This document shows, piece after piece, positions 9,259-18,836 of a stretch of DNA of 50,229 nt. A model generated the notes under the pieces. The model was not told the DNA's origin. It saw only the letters and a list, made by a program, of their open reading frames with translations, and did no database searches. The position numbers were made by a program, and so were the translations under genes. Numbering within the stretch: position 1 is the stretch's first letter; each line of letters begins with the position of its first letter. Source of the DNA: Bryobacterales bacterium (GTDB lineage Bacteria > Acidobacteriota > Terriglobia > Bryobacterales > Bryobacteraceae); contig PMTR01000182.1 of NCBI GenBank assembly GCA_003167255.1, positions 1-50,229 of the forward strand, written 5' to 3'.

Positions 9259-9862
9259 ATTCCAAGACGCCTTTCTCGATCCTCGCGTTCTGGACAAACG
9301 TCGGCTGCCATGTTCCGGCCACTGCTTTGTCAAAGACGGAGTGCAGCATGGACGGCACATCCAGCGTGATCGATTCCTCGACCCTGGTGGAATCACGGAA
9401 CGGCCCGACGTACGATGGTGTGAACTCCTTCCACCCGAGGCACGGCATCGCATGGCACTGTCCGTTGCGTAGCCTCCGTTCGAACATTTCTTGCAGCGCG
9501 TGCAAGTGGTTGGTCGGCACCGGTGAGGGCGTCGCCTCCTCAATCACGCCGTGAAGGCGGTAACAGACATCCACCAGAATCACCGCCTTGAGCTGGTAGC
9601 TGACGTCTTTCTTCAGTTGATTCACCTTTCGCAAAGGGCCTCGATAGTTGGTGCCATAGCGGTGGAACTGAACCGGCCGGCAGATCTCAACTTTGGTTGG
9701 CCTGATGTAAGCGCTTTTCAGCCGCGCGATGGATTCGAAGATCCCCTTCGCCGCCGAGTAGGTAGGTGCGGGATACGAAACAAAGCTACCGCCGGTGTCA
9801 GGCCGCGTGAACATCGCAGCCGGGCCGGCTATTTCCATGACGACCGTATAGCTGGATCGCAT
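9248..9862 (-). CDS. cas5c: Cascade subunit and pre-crRNA processing nuclease Cas5c
   Basis: A 204-residue Cas5 of the I-C type, which replaces Cas6: it cuts the pre-crRNA in the repeat and stays on the 5' handle. Residues 1-20 (MRSSYTVVMEIAGPAAMFTR) open the RRM fold. The segment with TYSAAKGIFESI and the lysine-rich KVNQLKKDVSYQLKA region carry the Tyr and Lys residues expected of the active site, though I could not align them exactly. An AGGAGA site just before the ATG at 9862 fixes the start; an earlier in-frame codon would lie in the promoter. It is the first gene of the operon. Confidence 0.95.
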   Translation of the reverse strand: MRSSYTVVMEIAGPAAMFTRPDTGGSFVSYPAPTYSAAKGIFESIARLKSAYIRPTKVEICRPVQFHRYGTNYRGPLRKVNQLKKDVSYQLKAVILVDVCYRLHGVIEEATPSPVPTNHLHALQEMFERRLRNGQCHAMPCLGWKEFTPSYVGPFRDSTRVEESITLDVPSMLHSVFDKAVAGTWQPTFVQNARIEKGVLEYAQ

Positions 9863-9880
9863 ATGTCTCCTTTTATACAC

Positions 9881-9910
9881 AGAGTATGCGCCTTCAGGTA
9901 CGGAAGTCAA
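9881..9910 (-). promoter_or_regulatory. Promoter of the cas operon
   Basis: On the minus strand TTGACT (9905-9910) and TACTCT (9881-9886) are separated by 18 bases, and the predicted start is about 12 bases before the cas5c ATG. This is the only good promoter-like pair between cas5c and the next gene. A 12-base copy of the sequence next to the orphan repeat lies 12 bases upstream of the -35 element. Confidence 0.6.
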
Positions 9911-9921
9911 CAAAAAACTTG

Positions 9922-9989
9922 TGTCAAAGGTTATTTGCAAAGCCCGGAGTACGCACTCCGGGCTTTTTTCACTGCACTAACCTTTGACA
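9922..9989. repeat. Nested palindrome upstream of the cas promoter
   Basis: Outer arms TGTCAAAGGTTA (9922-9933) and TAACCTTTGACA (9978-9989) match over 12 bases. Inside them AAAGCCCGGAGT (9939-9950) and ACTCCGGGCTTT (9955-9966) form a perfect 12-bp stem with loop ACGC, followed on the plus strand by six T (9964-9969). The inner part looks like a plus-strand intrinsic terminator, but no plus-strand gene precedes it. The outer right arm begins exactly where the orphan CRISPR repeat ends. Confidence 0.85.
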
Positions 9990-10020
9990 ATTTCAATCCA
10001 CGGGTGCGGAGCACCCGCCC
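9955..10020 (-). ncRNA. Candidate crRNA-like regulatory RNA with one degenerate I-C repeat
   Basis: Read on the minus strand, 10020 to 9990 is a single degenerate repeat. It keeps the 3' handle GTGGATTGAAA exactly, and its stem has changed sequence but still pairs (CGGGTGC with GCACCCG, loop TCC). The next bases, in spacer position 1 onward, are TGTCAAAGGTTA; the same 12 bases lie on the plus strand at 9922-9933 beside the cas promoter. A TATGAT -10 element lies at 10028-10033, about ten bases upstream of the repeat, but no clear -35 is present. Known relatives are CreA and the Cas-regulating RNAs, which steer Cascade to repress a promoter by a short seed match. Transcription, function and the 3' end are inferred. 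Confidence 0.45.
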
Positions 10021-10072
10021 TGTGTCCATCATACGCGAACCCCGGGGAAAGGCCCCCCAACCCGTCTTGACG

Positions 10073-10093
10073 TCCGTTCGCAACTCTGCGAAC
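10073..10093. repeat. Dyad TTCGCA-N4-TGCGAA, left copy
   Basis: TCCGTTCGCAACTCTGCGAA at 10073-10092 contains inverted arms GTTCGCA and TGCGAAC around ACTC. The same 20 bases occur at 11225-11244. It lies 80 bases before the XRE gene at 10173 and may be its operator, or one of two direct repeats that bracket the XRE-Phd-VapC block. Confidence 0.75.
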
Positions 10094-10172
10094 AATAGTC
10101 TCCAGTACCGCAACCTGGTCCGGGCGGAACCCGCCCGGTACGCTTGCAGTCTCGCTCCCAAGGAGGTATGAC

Positions 10173-10517
10173 ATGGCTCGTCCCCGCCGATACTCGTCCG
10201 ACACTCTCCAGTATTTCTGGGATCGCTACATCGGCGACGATCCCGAACGCATCGCCGAATACGAACAAGCCGAAGCTGAGATCGATATCGCCCGCTTGAT
10301 TTATAGTATGCGGACCGCCGCGCCGCTCACCCAGCGCCAACTCGCTAAGAAGGTCGGCACCACCGCCTCCGTCATCTGCCGCCTTGAGGACGCCGACTAC
10401 CAAGGCCATTCGCTCGCCATGTTGCGCCGCATCGCCGCCGCCCTCGGCAAGCGCGTCGAAATCCGCTTCGTTCCCGCCGTCAAACCAAAGCGCGTCAAGT
10501 CCAGGCGAGTGGCGTAG
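10173..10517 (+). CDS. XRE-family antitoxin-like regulator
   Basis: A 114-residue protein with a Cro/C1-type helix-turn-helix at about residues 45-90 (PLTQRQLAKKVGTTASVICRL). A basic tail follows (VEIRFVPAVKPKRVKSRRVA), as in many HigA-type antitoxins. AAGGAGGT a few bases upstream fixes the ATG at 10173. It shares the motif RLEDADYQGHSL with the second XRE protein at 11259-11615, so the two are paralogues. No toxin gene directly precedes it; the next genes downstream are a Phd/VapC pair, 29 bases away. It may regulate that pair or be the remaining half of another module. Its DNA target is unknown; the dyad at 10076-10093 is a candidate. Confidence 0.88.
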   Translation: MARPRRYSSDTLQYFWDRYIGDDPERIAEYEQAEAEIDIARLIYSMRTAAPLTQRQLAKKVGTTASVICRLEDADYQGHSLAMLRRIAAALGKRVEIRFVPAVKPKRVKSRRVA

Positions 10518-10522
10518 CCTTC

Positions 10523-10547
10523 TGACCATGGTAAAATGACCATGGTA
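10523..10547 (+). promoter_or_regulatory. Repeated operator-like site before the Phd/VapC pair
   Basis: TGACCATGGTA occurs twice (10523-10533 and 10537-10547), each copy centred on the palindrome CCATGG. The sites overlap a possible -10 (TAAAAT, 10532-10537) and reach the antitoxin ATG. This fits self-repression by the antitoxin; it is read from sequence only. Confidence 0.5.
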
Positions 10548-10777
10548 TGAAACATCAGATCGCCGCCGGCGAGTTCAAGGCCAAGTGCCTCCACCTCCTC
10601 GATGAGGTCCAACGCTCCCGCCAGGAAATCATCATCACCAAGCGCGGCCGCCCCGTCGCTCGCCTGCTCCCGGTCGACCAGCAGCCTCCCCACATCCTCG
10701 GCCGCATGAAGGATTCCGTCCAGATCCTCGGCGATCTCATCGCCCCCGTCGGCGAAAAATGGAGCGTGGATGAGTAG
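10547..10777 (+). CDS. Type II antitoxin, Phd/YefM family
   Basis: A 76-residue protein with the Phd/YefM opening: KHQIAAGEFKAKCLHLLDEVQRS, followed by the strand EIIITKRGRPVARLLPV at about residues 27-43. This N-terminal part binds operator DNA; the C-terminal tail normally wraps the toxin. It overlaps the following PIN-domain toxin gene by eight bases, the standard antitoxin-first layout. The ATG is preceded by the double TGACCATGGTA site and lacks a clear ribosome site, so the message may be leaderless. Confidence 0.9.
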   Translation: MKHQIAAGEFKAKCLHLLDEVQRSRQEIIITKRGRPVARLLPVDQQPPHILGRMKDSVQILGDLIAPVGEKWSVDE

Positions 10778-11195
10778 CGCCGCCGAACCTCCCCTCCTGC
10801 TCGACACCCACTACTGGATCTGGCTCCAAACCGGCGCAAAAGAACAATTCACGGCTCCCATCTTGAAAGCCATCGAACGCGCCGCGGCCCAGGGGAACTT
10901 GCTGCTCTCGGTCATCTCCGTGTGGGAATTGGGAATGCTCGAAGCCAAGGGCCGCATCCGCCTCACGTCCCCCTGCGGCCAATGGGTCAGGGACGCGCTG
11001 GCGACGCCGGGCCTCACCCTGCTGGCCCTCACGCCTGAGATTGCTATCGACAGCAGCCGCCTCCCCGCGCCCTTTCACGGCGATCCCGCCGACCGCATCA
11101 TCGTCGCCACCGCACGAGCAACAGCCGCTCGCCTGCTAACCCGCGACGCCAAACTCATCGCCTACGGCCGCCGGCGCCACGTCGCCATCTTCTGA
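10770..11195 (+). CDS. vapC: VapC-type PIN-domain toxin
   Basis: A 141-residue PIN-domain ribonuclease. Acidic residues expected of the metal site are visible: Asp in LLLDTHYWIW near residue 12, Glu in SVWELGMLEA near 53, and Asp residues in HGDPADRIIVATA near 104-107. VapC toxins cut tRNA or rRNA when the antitoxin is lost. The LDTH-W form places it with PIN toxins that pair with Phd-type antitoxins. Its ATG overlaps the antitoxin gene by eight bases. Confidence 0.93.
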   Translation: MSSAAEPPLLLDTHYWIWLQTGAKEQFTAPILKAIERAAAQGNLLLSVISVWELGMLEAKGRIRLTSPCGQWVRDALATPGLTLLALTPEIAIDSSRLPAPFHGDPADRIIVATARATAARLLTRDAKLIAYGRRRHVAIF

Positions 11196-11224
11196 GCCCT
11201 ACCTGCCCCTGACCCCTCTGGACA

Positions 11225-11245
11225 TCCGTTCGCAACTCTGCGAAT
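11225..11245. repeat. Dyad TTCGCA-N4-TGCGAA, right copy
   Basis: A second copy of TCCGTTCGCAACTCTGCGAA. It lies between the convergent ends of vapC and the second XRE gene, a place where an operator would be of little use. That favours a recombination footprint or a mobile-cassette end over an operator. Confidence 0.75.
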
Positions 11246-11258
11246 AAATCAGCACCAC

Positions 11259-11615
11259 TCAGGCTCTCCGCTGCAATCGGTTCGATACAGACAACCCTCT
11301 CGCACGCCGCGGACCCCGCCGGTTCGCGCTTACGTAACGTAGCTCCAGGCGTTGGCCCAGCGCATTTCCGATCCGTTGCAGTATGGAAAGAGAGTGTCCC
11401 TGATAATCTGCGTCCTCCAGGCGGGCGATCACAGACTGCCTCGACCCAATCAGTTCCCCAAGTTCGCGTTGCGACATCCCGGCTTTCGTTCGGGCGTCGT
11501 AGATCATCTGCGCCACTTCCAAATTGATTCGGGCGTTCGCAATGCCCTGTCGAACGGTCGAACTCCCGCCAGTCGTTCTCTCCAATATCTTGAGCGCGTC
11601 TTTAGTTTTTGCCAT
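11259..11615 (-). CDS. XRE-family antitoxin-like regulator, second copy
   Basis: A 118-residue protein with a Cro/C1 helix-turn-helix (KAGMSQRELGELIGSRQSVIARL) at about residues 45-67 and a basic tail. The block RLEDADYQGHSL is identical to the XRE protein at 10173-10517. The ATG at 11615 has GAGG six bases upstream; a TTG 12 bases earlier is possible. It overlaps a 40-codon reading frame upstream by 14 bases, so the two are probably co-transcribed. No full toxin is next to it. The likely role is repression of its own promoter. Confidence 0.87.
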   Translation of the reverse strand: MAKTKDALKILERTTGGSSTVRQGIANARINLEVAQMIYDARTKAGMSQRELGELIGSRQSVIARLEDADYQGHSLSILQRIGNALGQRLELRYVSANRRGPRRARGLSVSNRLQRRA

Positions 11616-11724
11616 GATAAGCCTCAATCTTGCTCCGAATACGTGTGCCCTTCCGGGTCTGATTCGAAGGCGCGTTTGCGGCGAAGGCGCACCATTTCTG
11701 ATGAAGGTCGCTCACTTTGGTCAT
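11602..11724 (-). CDS. Short reading frame coupled to the XRE gene
   Basis: Forty codons (MTKVSDLHQKWCAF to AYHGKN) with GGAGA eight bases before the ATG and a 14-base overlap with the downstream XRE start. The place is where a toxin of a type II pair would sit, but the product is too short for RelE/HigB and I recognise no fold. MTKVSDLHQKW resembles the N-terminus of some XRE proteins, so it may be a gene remnant or a coupling leader peptide. Confidence 0.4.
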   Translation of the reverse strand: MTKVSDLHQKWCAFAANAPSNQTRKGTRIRSKIEAYHGKN

Positions 11725-11791
11725 TGCGAAATCTCCGATGTACCGGTCTCTCCGCGGCTCTCCGGTTCAATTCTCCAGTCGTGCAAAGCGC

Positions 11792-12115
11792 TTAGGCCCG
11801 AAGCTCTTCGACCGCCTTTACAGGCACGATCCGTGCGACGCGTTCCATAACCTTCTTATTCTGCTCAGCCTTCTTCAGGTCGTAGGCGGCCTGCAACCGC
11901 ATCCATACTTCCGGCGAACTGCCAAACAGGCGCGACATCTTCAGGCACATGACGGCAGACAAGGGTTTGCGCTCCGCCAGAATATCGTGAAGCATCTGGC
12001 GGGACACCCCCAGAGCTTTTGCCGCAGCCGTCACCGACAGGCCCACAGACGGCAGAATGTCTTGCTTGATAATCTCGCCCGGATGGACGGGCGGCAGGCC
12101 GTTCTTTCTCTCCAT
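11792..12115 (-). CDS. higA: Antitoxin HigA
   Basis: A 107-residue HigA/VapI protein beginning MERKNGLPPVHPGEIIKQDILPSVG. HPGEIL-type wording at this place is a family hallmark. The helix-turn-helix follows (LSVTAAAKALGVSRQMLHDILAERKPLS) and then the RLFGSSPEVWMRLQAAYDL segment. HigA binds the HigB toxin and represses the operon. AGGGAGG before the ATG at 12115 fixes the start, ten bases after the higB stop. Earlier in-frame starts would overlap higB. Confidence 0.95.
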   Translation of the reverse strand: MERKNGLPPVHPGEIIKQDILPSVGLSVTAAAKALGVSRQMLHDILAERKPLSAVMCLKMSRLFGSSPEVWMRLQAAYDLKKAEQNKKVMERVARIVPVKAVEELRA

Positions 12116-12125
12116 AACTCCCTCC

Positions 12126-12401
12126 CTAATGGTAGTCTTCATAATCGACATCCAAGGCGTCTTCGCCTGACCAGCCGAAAGTGATCCGGTAATTCCCTGA
12201 CACGCGTACGGACCAGCGTTTCGGGTTGCCTTGCAGGCCGTGAAAGCGAAAGCCTGCGATGTTCATGTCCTCCGGTTGCACCGCTACGTCCAGCAATTGC
12301 AGGATACGCACGCACTTCCTGATCTGATCGGCGCCAATCCGGCGTGTCTTCGCGGTGAGATGAATCTCTTCAAGCCCTTTATGTCTGAAGCCGCCGATCA
12401 C
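12126..12401 (-). CDS. higB: Toxin HigB (RelE/ParE superfamily)
   Basis: A 91-residue HigB: GFRHKGLEEI near the N-terminus, LQLLDVAVQPEDMNIAGFRFHGL in the middle, then KRWSVRVSGNYRITFGW and the C-terminal VDYEDYH. These are the standard signatures of this ribosome-dependent mRNA nuclease. The start is a GTG at 12401. Toxin-first order is normal for higBA. The promoter predicts transcription starting at or within a few bases of the GTG, so translation may be leaderless. Confidence 0.94.
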   Translation of the reverse strand: MIGGFRHKGLEEIHLTAKTRRIGADQIRKCVRILQLLDVAVQPEDMNIAGFRFHGLQGNPKRWSVRVSGNYRITFGWSGEDALDVDYEDYH

Positions 12402-12407
12402 TCTTCA

Positions 12408-12436
12408 ACTGTAAATTCTTTAGTTTACAGTGTCAA
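12408..12436 (-). promoter_or_regulatory. higBA promoter overlapped by an operator dyad
   Basis: On the minus strand TTGACA (12431-12436) and TACAGT (12408-12413) are 17 bases apart, a near-consensus promoter. Inverted arms ACTGTAAA (12408-12415) and TTTACAGT (12424-12431) lie between and over the two hexamers, so a bound dimer would block RNA polymerase. HigA is the obvious candidate. Confidence 0.7.
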
Positions 12437-12784
12437 CTGAATAGTTGTCTCATATTAAGAACGACGTGAACCTGCTGAGATCCTCGCCGCGAAGTCGCTA
12501 ACAAACAGCGATGTTCTCCCGGTCATCCCATCCAGTTCAATCTTTTTCTCCCGCAAAATCAATCACTTCCCGCGAATTCCTTGCTCTATAGGCCTGCTAC
12601 GCTCAAGACAGGTGAGAGTCGCGCGGGCATCCCACTCTCGATTTCCCCGAACTAACCCGCGTTTCTTCGATCCCTGTAGTAACTCGCTACGATTGTGGCG
12701 GGGTTTTTCGAATAAGCCTTTTGTTTTTAGCAGATCCCTTGCAATTCTCGCCACAATCGTGGCGGGAAAGAAGCGAAATTCGCC
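12437..12784. other. Gene-free stretch with an inverted repeat
   Basis: I see no credible gene here. CGATTGTGGCG (12690-12700) is inverted as CGCCACAATCG (12749-12759), 26 bases before the next ATG. The 48-base gap is long for a hairpin but suits a pair of operator sites for the downstream gene. Confidence 0.5.
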
Positions 12785-13744
12785 ATGCCAGCTCCCGAAT
12801 TCACCGATCCCGGCCCTTGGGCCGGCCACCAGCAGGCCTTCGCCGTCATCGCCAGCCATTGTTCCGCCGCTCAGGCCCACTGCCTCAAAAAGGCCCGCGA
12901 TTCCCGCGCCTTTGAGCCCCTAGGCCTCACCTGGGACCAGTACGCCAAGCGCCATTTCGGCGTCAGCCGCTCCCAAGCCGACAACCTCATTCGCCGTCTC
13001 GATCAGTTCGGCGAGAGCTACTTCCATATCTCCCAACTCGCCCGCATTGGCCCCGCCGCCTATCGCCGCATCGCCGATCGCGTCATTGACGGCCGCCTGC
13101 ACTTCGATGGCGAACAGCTTGAGATCGCCCCCGAAAACGCTCCCAAAATCCGCGCCGCCATTGACACCCTCCGCGCCGAATGGAAGCCGGTGCAAAAACT
13201 CCGCCCGAAACCCGCGCCATCCGTCGCCCCCGCGGTACCCGATTCCCGTCCGCTTCCTGCTCCCGATCCCGAGCTTGAGCCACTGGTAGCGCCGGCGGTC
13301 TTGCCGCCGGTATCTTGCCAGTCCGACCCCTCCCTCCCAGATCCCGCCGCCGTCCTCGACGATTGGCACCAGGCCGCCTCCGTCTCCGATGAGTCCCGAT
13401 TCTTCTCCCATTTCACCGCCGATTCCATCATCCTCGGCGCCCGCTCCTCCGAGCGTTCCACCCTCTCCCTCTTCCGCGCCTGGGCCGAAGCTCGCTTCGA
13501 GGATCCCGCTCTATGGCTCTATACTCCCCGCGACCGCGCCCTCAACTTCTCCCCAGACCGCCAGGTCGCCTGGTTCGATGAGTTGCTCTACCATCCTTCA
13601 CACGGTTCCAACCGCAGCTCCGGCGTTCTCGTCCGTCAAAACGGAACTTGGAGAATCGCCCTGTACCACCTCGCTCTGCCTATACCCGATCCTCCTCCTC
13701 CTCCCCCGCCGCAACGCCCCAGCATGTGGAGGCCGCGCGAGTAA
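12785..13744 (+). CDS. Unknown two-domain protein: DNA-binding-like N-terminus, SnoaL/NTF2-like C-terminus
   Basis: A 319-residue protein with no name I can give. Residues 10-135 are helical and include GLTWDQYAKRHFGVSRSQADNLIRRL, which reads as a helix-turn-helix. A Pro/Ala-rich linker follows at about 140-185. Residues 188-300 (LDDWHQAASVSDESRFFSHFTADSIILGARSSER onward) resemble the SnoaL/NTF2-like cone, with the typical opening helix and the closing NGTWRIALYHLAL strand. The tail is proline-rich. It could be a regulator with a small-molecule pocket. It precedes dnaE by 59 bases on the same strand, but no joint function is implied. Confidence 0.7.
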   Translation: MPAPEFTDPGPWAGHQQAFAVIASHCSAAQAHCLKKARDSRAFEPLGLTWDQYAKRHFGVSRSQADNLIRRLDQFGESYFHISQLARIGPAAYRRIADRVIDGRLHFDGEQLEIAPENAPKIRAAIDTLRAEWKPVQKLRPKPAPSVAPAVPDSRPLPAPDPELEPLVAPAVLPPVSCQSDPSLPDPAAVLDDWHQAASVSDESRFFSHFTADSIILGARSSERSTLSLFRAWAEARFEDPALWLYTPRDRALNFSPDRQVAWFDELLYHPSHGSNRSSGVLVRQNGTWRIALYHLALPIPDPPPPPPPQRPSMWRPRE

Positions 13745-13803
13745 AATGAAAAGGTACCTCGTTTCCAGATAGCCTCCCCCGGGCTAGGAGCCAGAAGCCA
13801 ATC

Positions 13804-17253
<3,450 letters not shown>

Positions 17254-17279
17254 GTGGGACAGGCCTCCTGGCCTGTCAC
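17254..17279 (+). repeat. Extragenic palindrome, family A, copy 1
   Basis: GACAGGCC-TCCT-GGCCTGTC (17258-17277), an 8-bp perfect stem, preceded by GTGG. It begins at the base after the dnaE stop. The same unit occurs at 33988-34011 and 37451-37475. It may add a hairpin to the 3' end of the dnaE message. Confidence 0.85.
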
Positions 17280-18754
17280 TGCCGGCCGAGTTTCAACCAG
17301 TCCGCGCGCCGCTGCGTATCCTTCTGCATCAATCGCAGATGACGCCATTCCAGGCCGCGCGCTTTGCCCTGCGGAAATTCGCCACGGCGCTGCAGTCTCT
17401 GCGCCAGCGTGCGGATGCGGAAATGGTCCCAGTCGCCGCTTTCCGTGCCGGGCATTTCATACAGGATGTAGCCTTCCGCCAGGCGCTCCAAGGTGCGGCG
17501 CGAGCTGCGGTAGCCGGGTGTTTGGCGCATGCGGCTCTCTTCGCGCTCCACCAGGTGCGCCACTTCCGGGTTGGTTGGGCGGAAGCCCAGCTTGCGGTAA
17601 AACCAGAACGCGCCGGAATCCACCGCCTCCGAATTCTCGTGGCCGATTTGATAGGGATCCACCGAAAAACAGGTCACGCCCAGCACCTGCCGGAACAGAC
17701 GCAGCAGGCGCGCGTAAATCCACGCCGATTCGCCCTCGCGGAACGTGTAATAAAGGTTGAAGCCGACCTCGGCCCGCTCGAACAGCGAGAGCAGCTCGAC
17801 GTATCCGGCCGGCACGCCGTTCTTGAAAAACATGCCGCCGTGGTACGCGCGCAACGGCAGGCGCCACTCAGGCGGCACGCCGAAGAAATAGATATCGACC
17901 CCGCGGCCAGCGGCTGCGTGGAACACACCCGTCTCTTCCGGATGGCTGAAGCCATAGAGCTCGCGGTAGCGCATCGCGGAAGTGTCCAGAATGAGGTCCA
18001 GGATGCGGCGCGCTTCCGGCCGCGCGAGGCGCCGCATGGGAAGCGGAGCGGCATCCAACTCGCGCTCGAGCGAAACGTCGCTGCGGCGCAGCAGCGGTTC
18101 GCGGTGGAGGTAAAGGCTCCTCACCGGCAACCGGAGGCGCGAACGCGAAGCGCGCGAAGCGCCCATTTGCCAGGTGAGCGGCGCCTGCATGGATTCGAAC
18201 TGAAGGGCGCGCATCTCCGCGGGCAGCGTGGCTAGTTGTTCCAGCAGCCATTCGAGATCGGTCACACCGCGGCGATGCGCTTGCGCGATCCACTCCTGGA
18301 ATGGGACGTGCGCTTCCACCGGGTAGTCTTCCTGGAGCATCGGTAGAAAACGGCAGATCACGTTGCCCATGCGGTCGGGCTCGTCGTAGCGGTCCCAGGC
18401 GATCTCGACGGCCCGCGGATATCGGGCCGCCAGGCGCCCCGCCACTTCGTAGCTGAATACCGCCGTCAGCGACGTGCCCGCGATGCCCGAGACTTCGGGT
18501 TCTTCGAACAGCTCCAGGTCGTCGCCGATGCGGTCGGCGAACTTGAAGAGGATCTCATCGGCCAACCGCGCCAGTTCACGGCTGCGAGGGTAGGCGCGCA
18601 GGAACAGCAGGGTCTCGTGCAGGCGAATGAGCGATTCTGCATCGCGAAAGCGGTGCCCGGCAATCTTAGCCAGCAGCCGCTCCAATTGGCCGTCGCCCGT
18701 TGGGCCGAAGCGGCTCTTCCACAGGTCCAGACGATCCAGCAACTCCCGTGACAT
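17276..18754 (-). CDS. Unknown protein with a GNAT-like C-terminal region
   Basis: About 492 residues. The C-terminal third has features of acetyltransferase folds: YHGGMFFKNGVPAGYVELLSLFERAEVGFNLYYTFREGESAWIY, then FSVDPYQIGHENSEAVDSGAFWFYRKLGFRP, the last being a common GNAT closing motif. The N-terminal two thirds are helical and Arg/Leu-rich and match nothing I know. No signal peptide or membrane segment is seen. The ATG at 18754 has AGGAGA almost touching it, too close to be ideal, so a TTG four codons later is an alternative. The 3' end converges on dnaE. Confidence 0.75.
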   Translation of the reverse strand: MSRELLDRLDLWKSRFGPTGDGQLERLLAKIAGHRFRDAESLIRLHETLLFLRAYPRSRELARLADEILFKFADRIGDDLELFEEPEVSGIAGTSLTAVFSYEVAGRLAARYPRAVEIAWDRYDEPDRMGNVICRFLPMLQEDYPVEAHVPFQEWIAQAHRRGVTDLEWLLEQLATLPAEMRALQFESMQAPLTWQMGASRASRSRLRLPVRSLYLHREPLLRRSDVSLERELDAAPLPMRRLARPEARRILDLILDTSAMRYRELYGFSHPEETGVFHAAAGRGVDIYFFGVPPEWRLPLRAYHGGMFFKNGVPAGYVELLSLFERAEVGFNLYYTFREGESAWIYARLLRLFRQVLGVTCFSVDPYQIGHENSEAVDSGAFWFYRKLGFRPTNPEVAHLVEREESRMRQTPGYRSSRRTLERLAEGYILYEMPGTESGDWDHFRIRTLAQRLQRRGEFPQGKARGLEWRHLRLMQKDTQRRADWLKLGRQ

Positions 18755-18836
18755 TCTCCTGAGCTTACCGCACCGACCCGGAAGAAACGCGATTCGATCA
18801 GCCAAGGAGATATCGCTTTCTGATATCATAGATGGA

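Noticed and set aside
9939-9969. Terminator of the cas operon
   Set aside because: The T tract follows the stem on the plus strand while the cas genes read on the minus strand and start beyond it, so it cannot end that operon.
17254-17760. Reading frame starting MGQASWPV after dnaE
   Set aside because: The first codons are the extragenic palindrome and the rest is antisense to the GNAT-like gene.
18627-18836. Longer HicA starting at 18627
   Set aside because: The added 70 codons lie opposite the neighbouring gene and have no HicA-like sequence; the GTG at 18837 gives a normal length.
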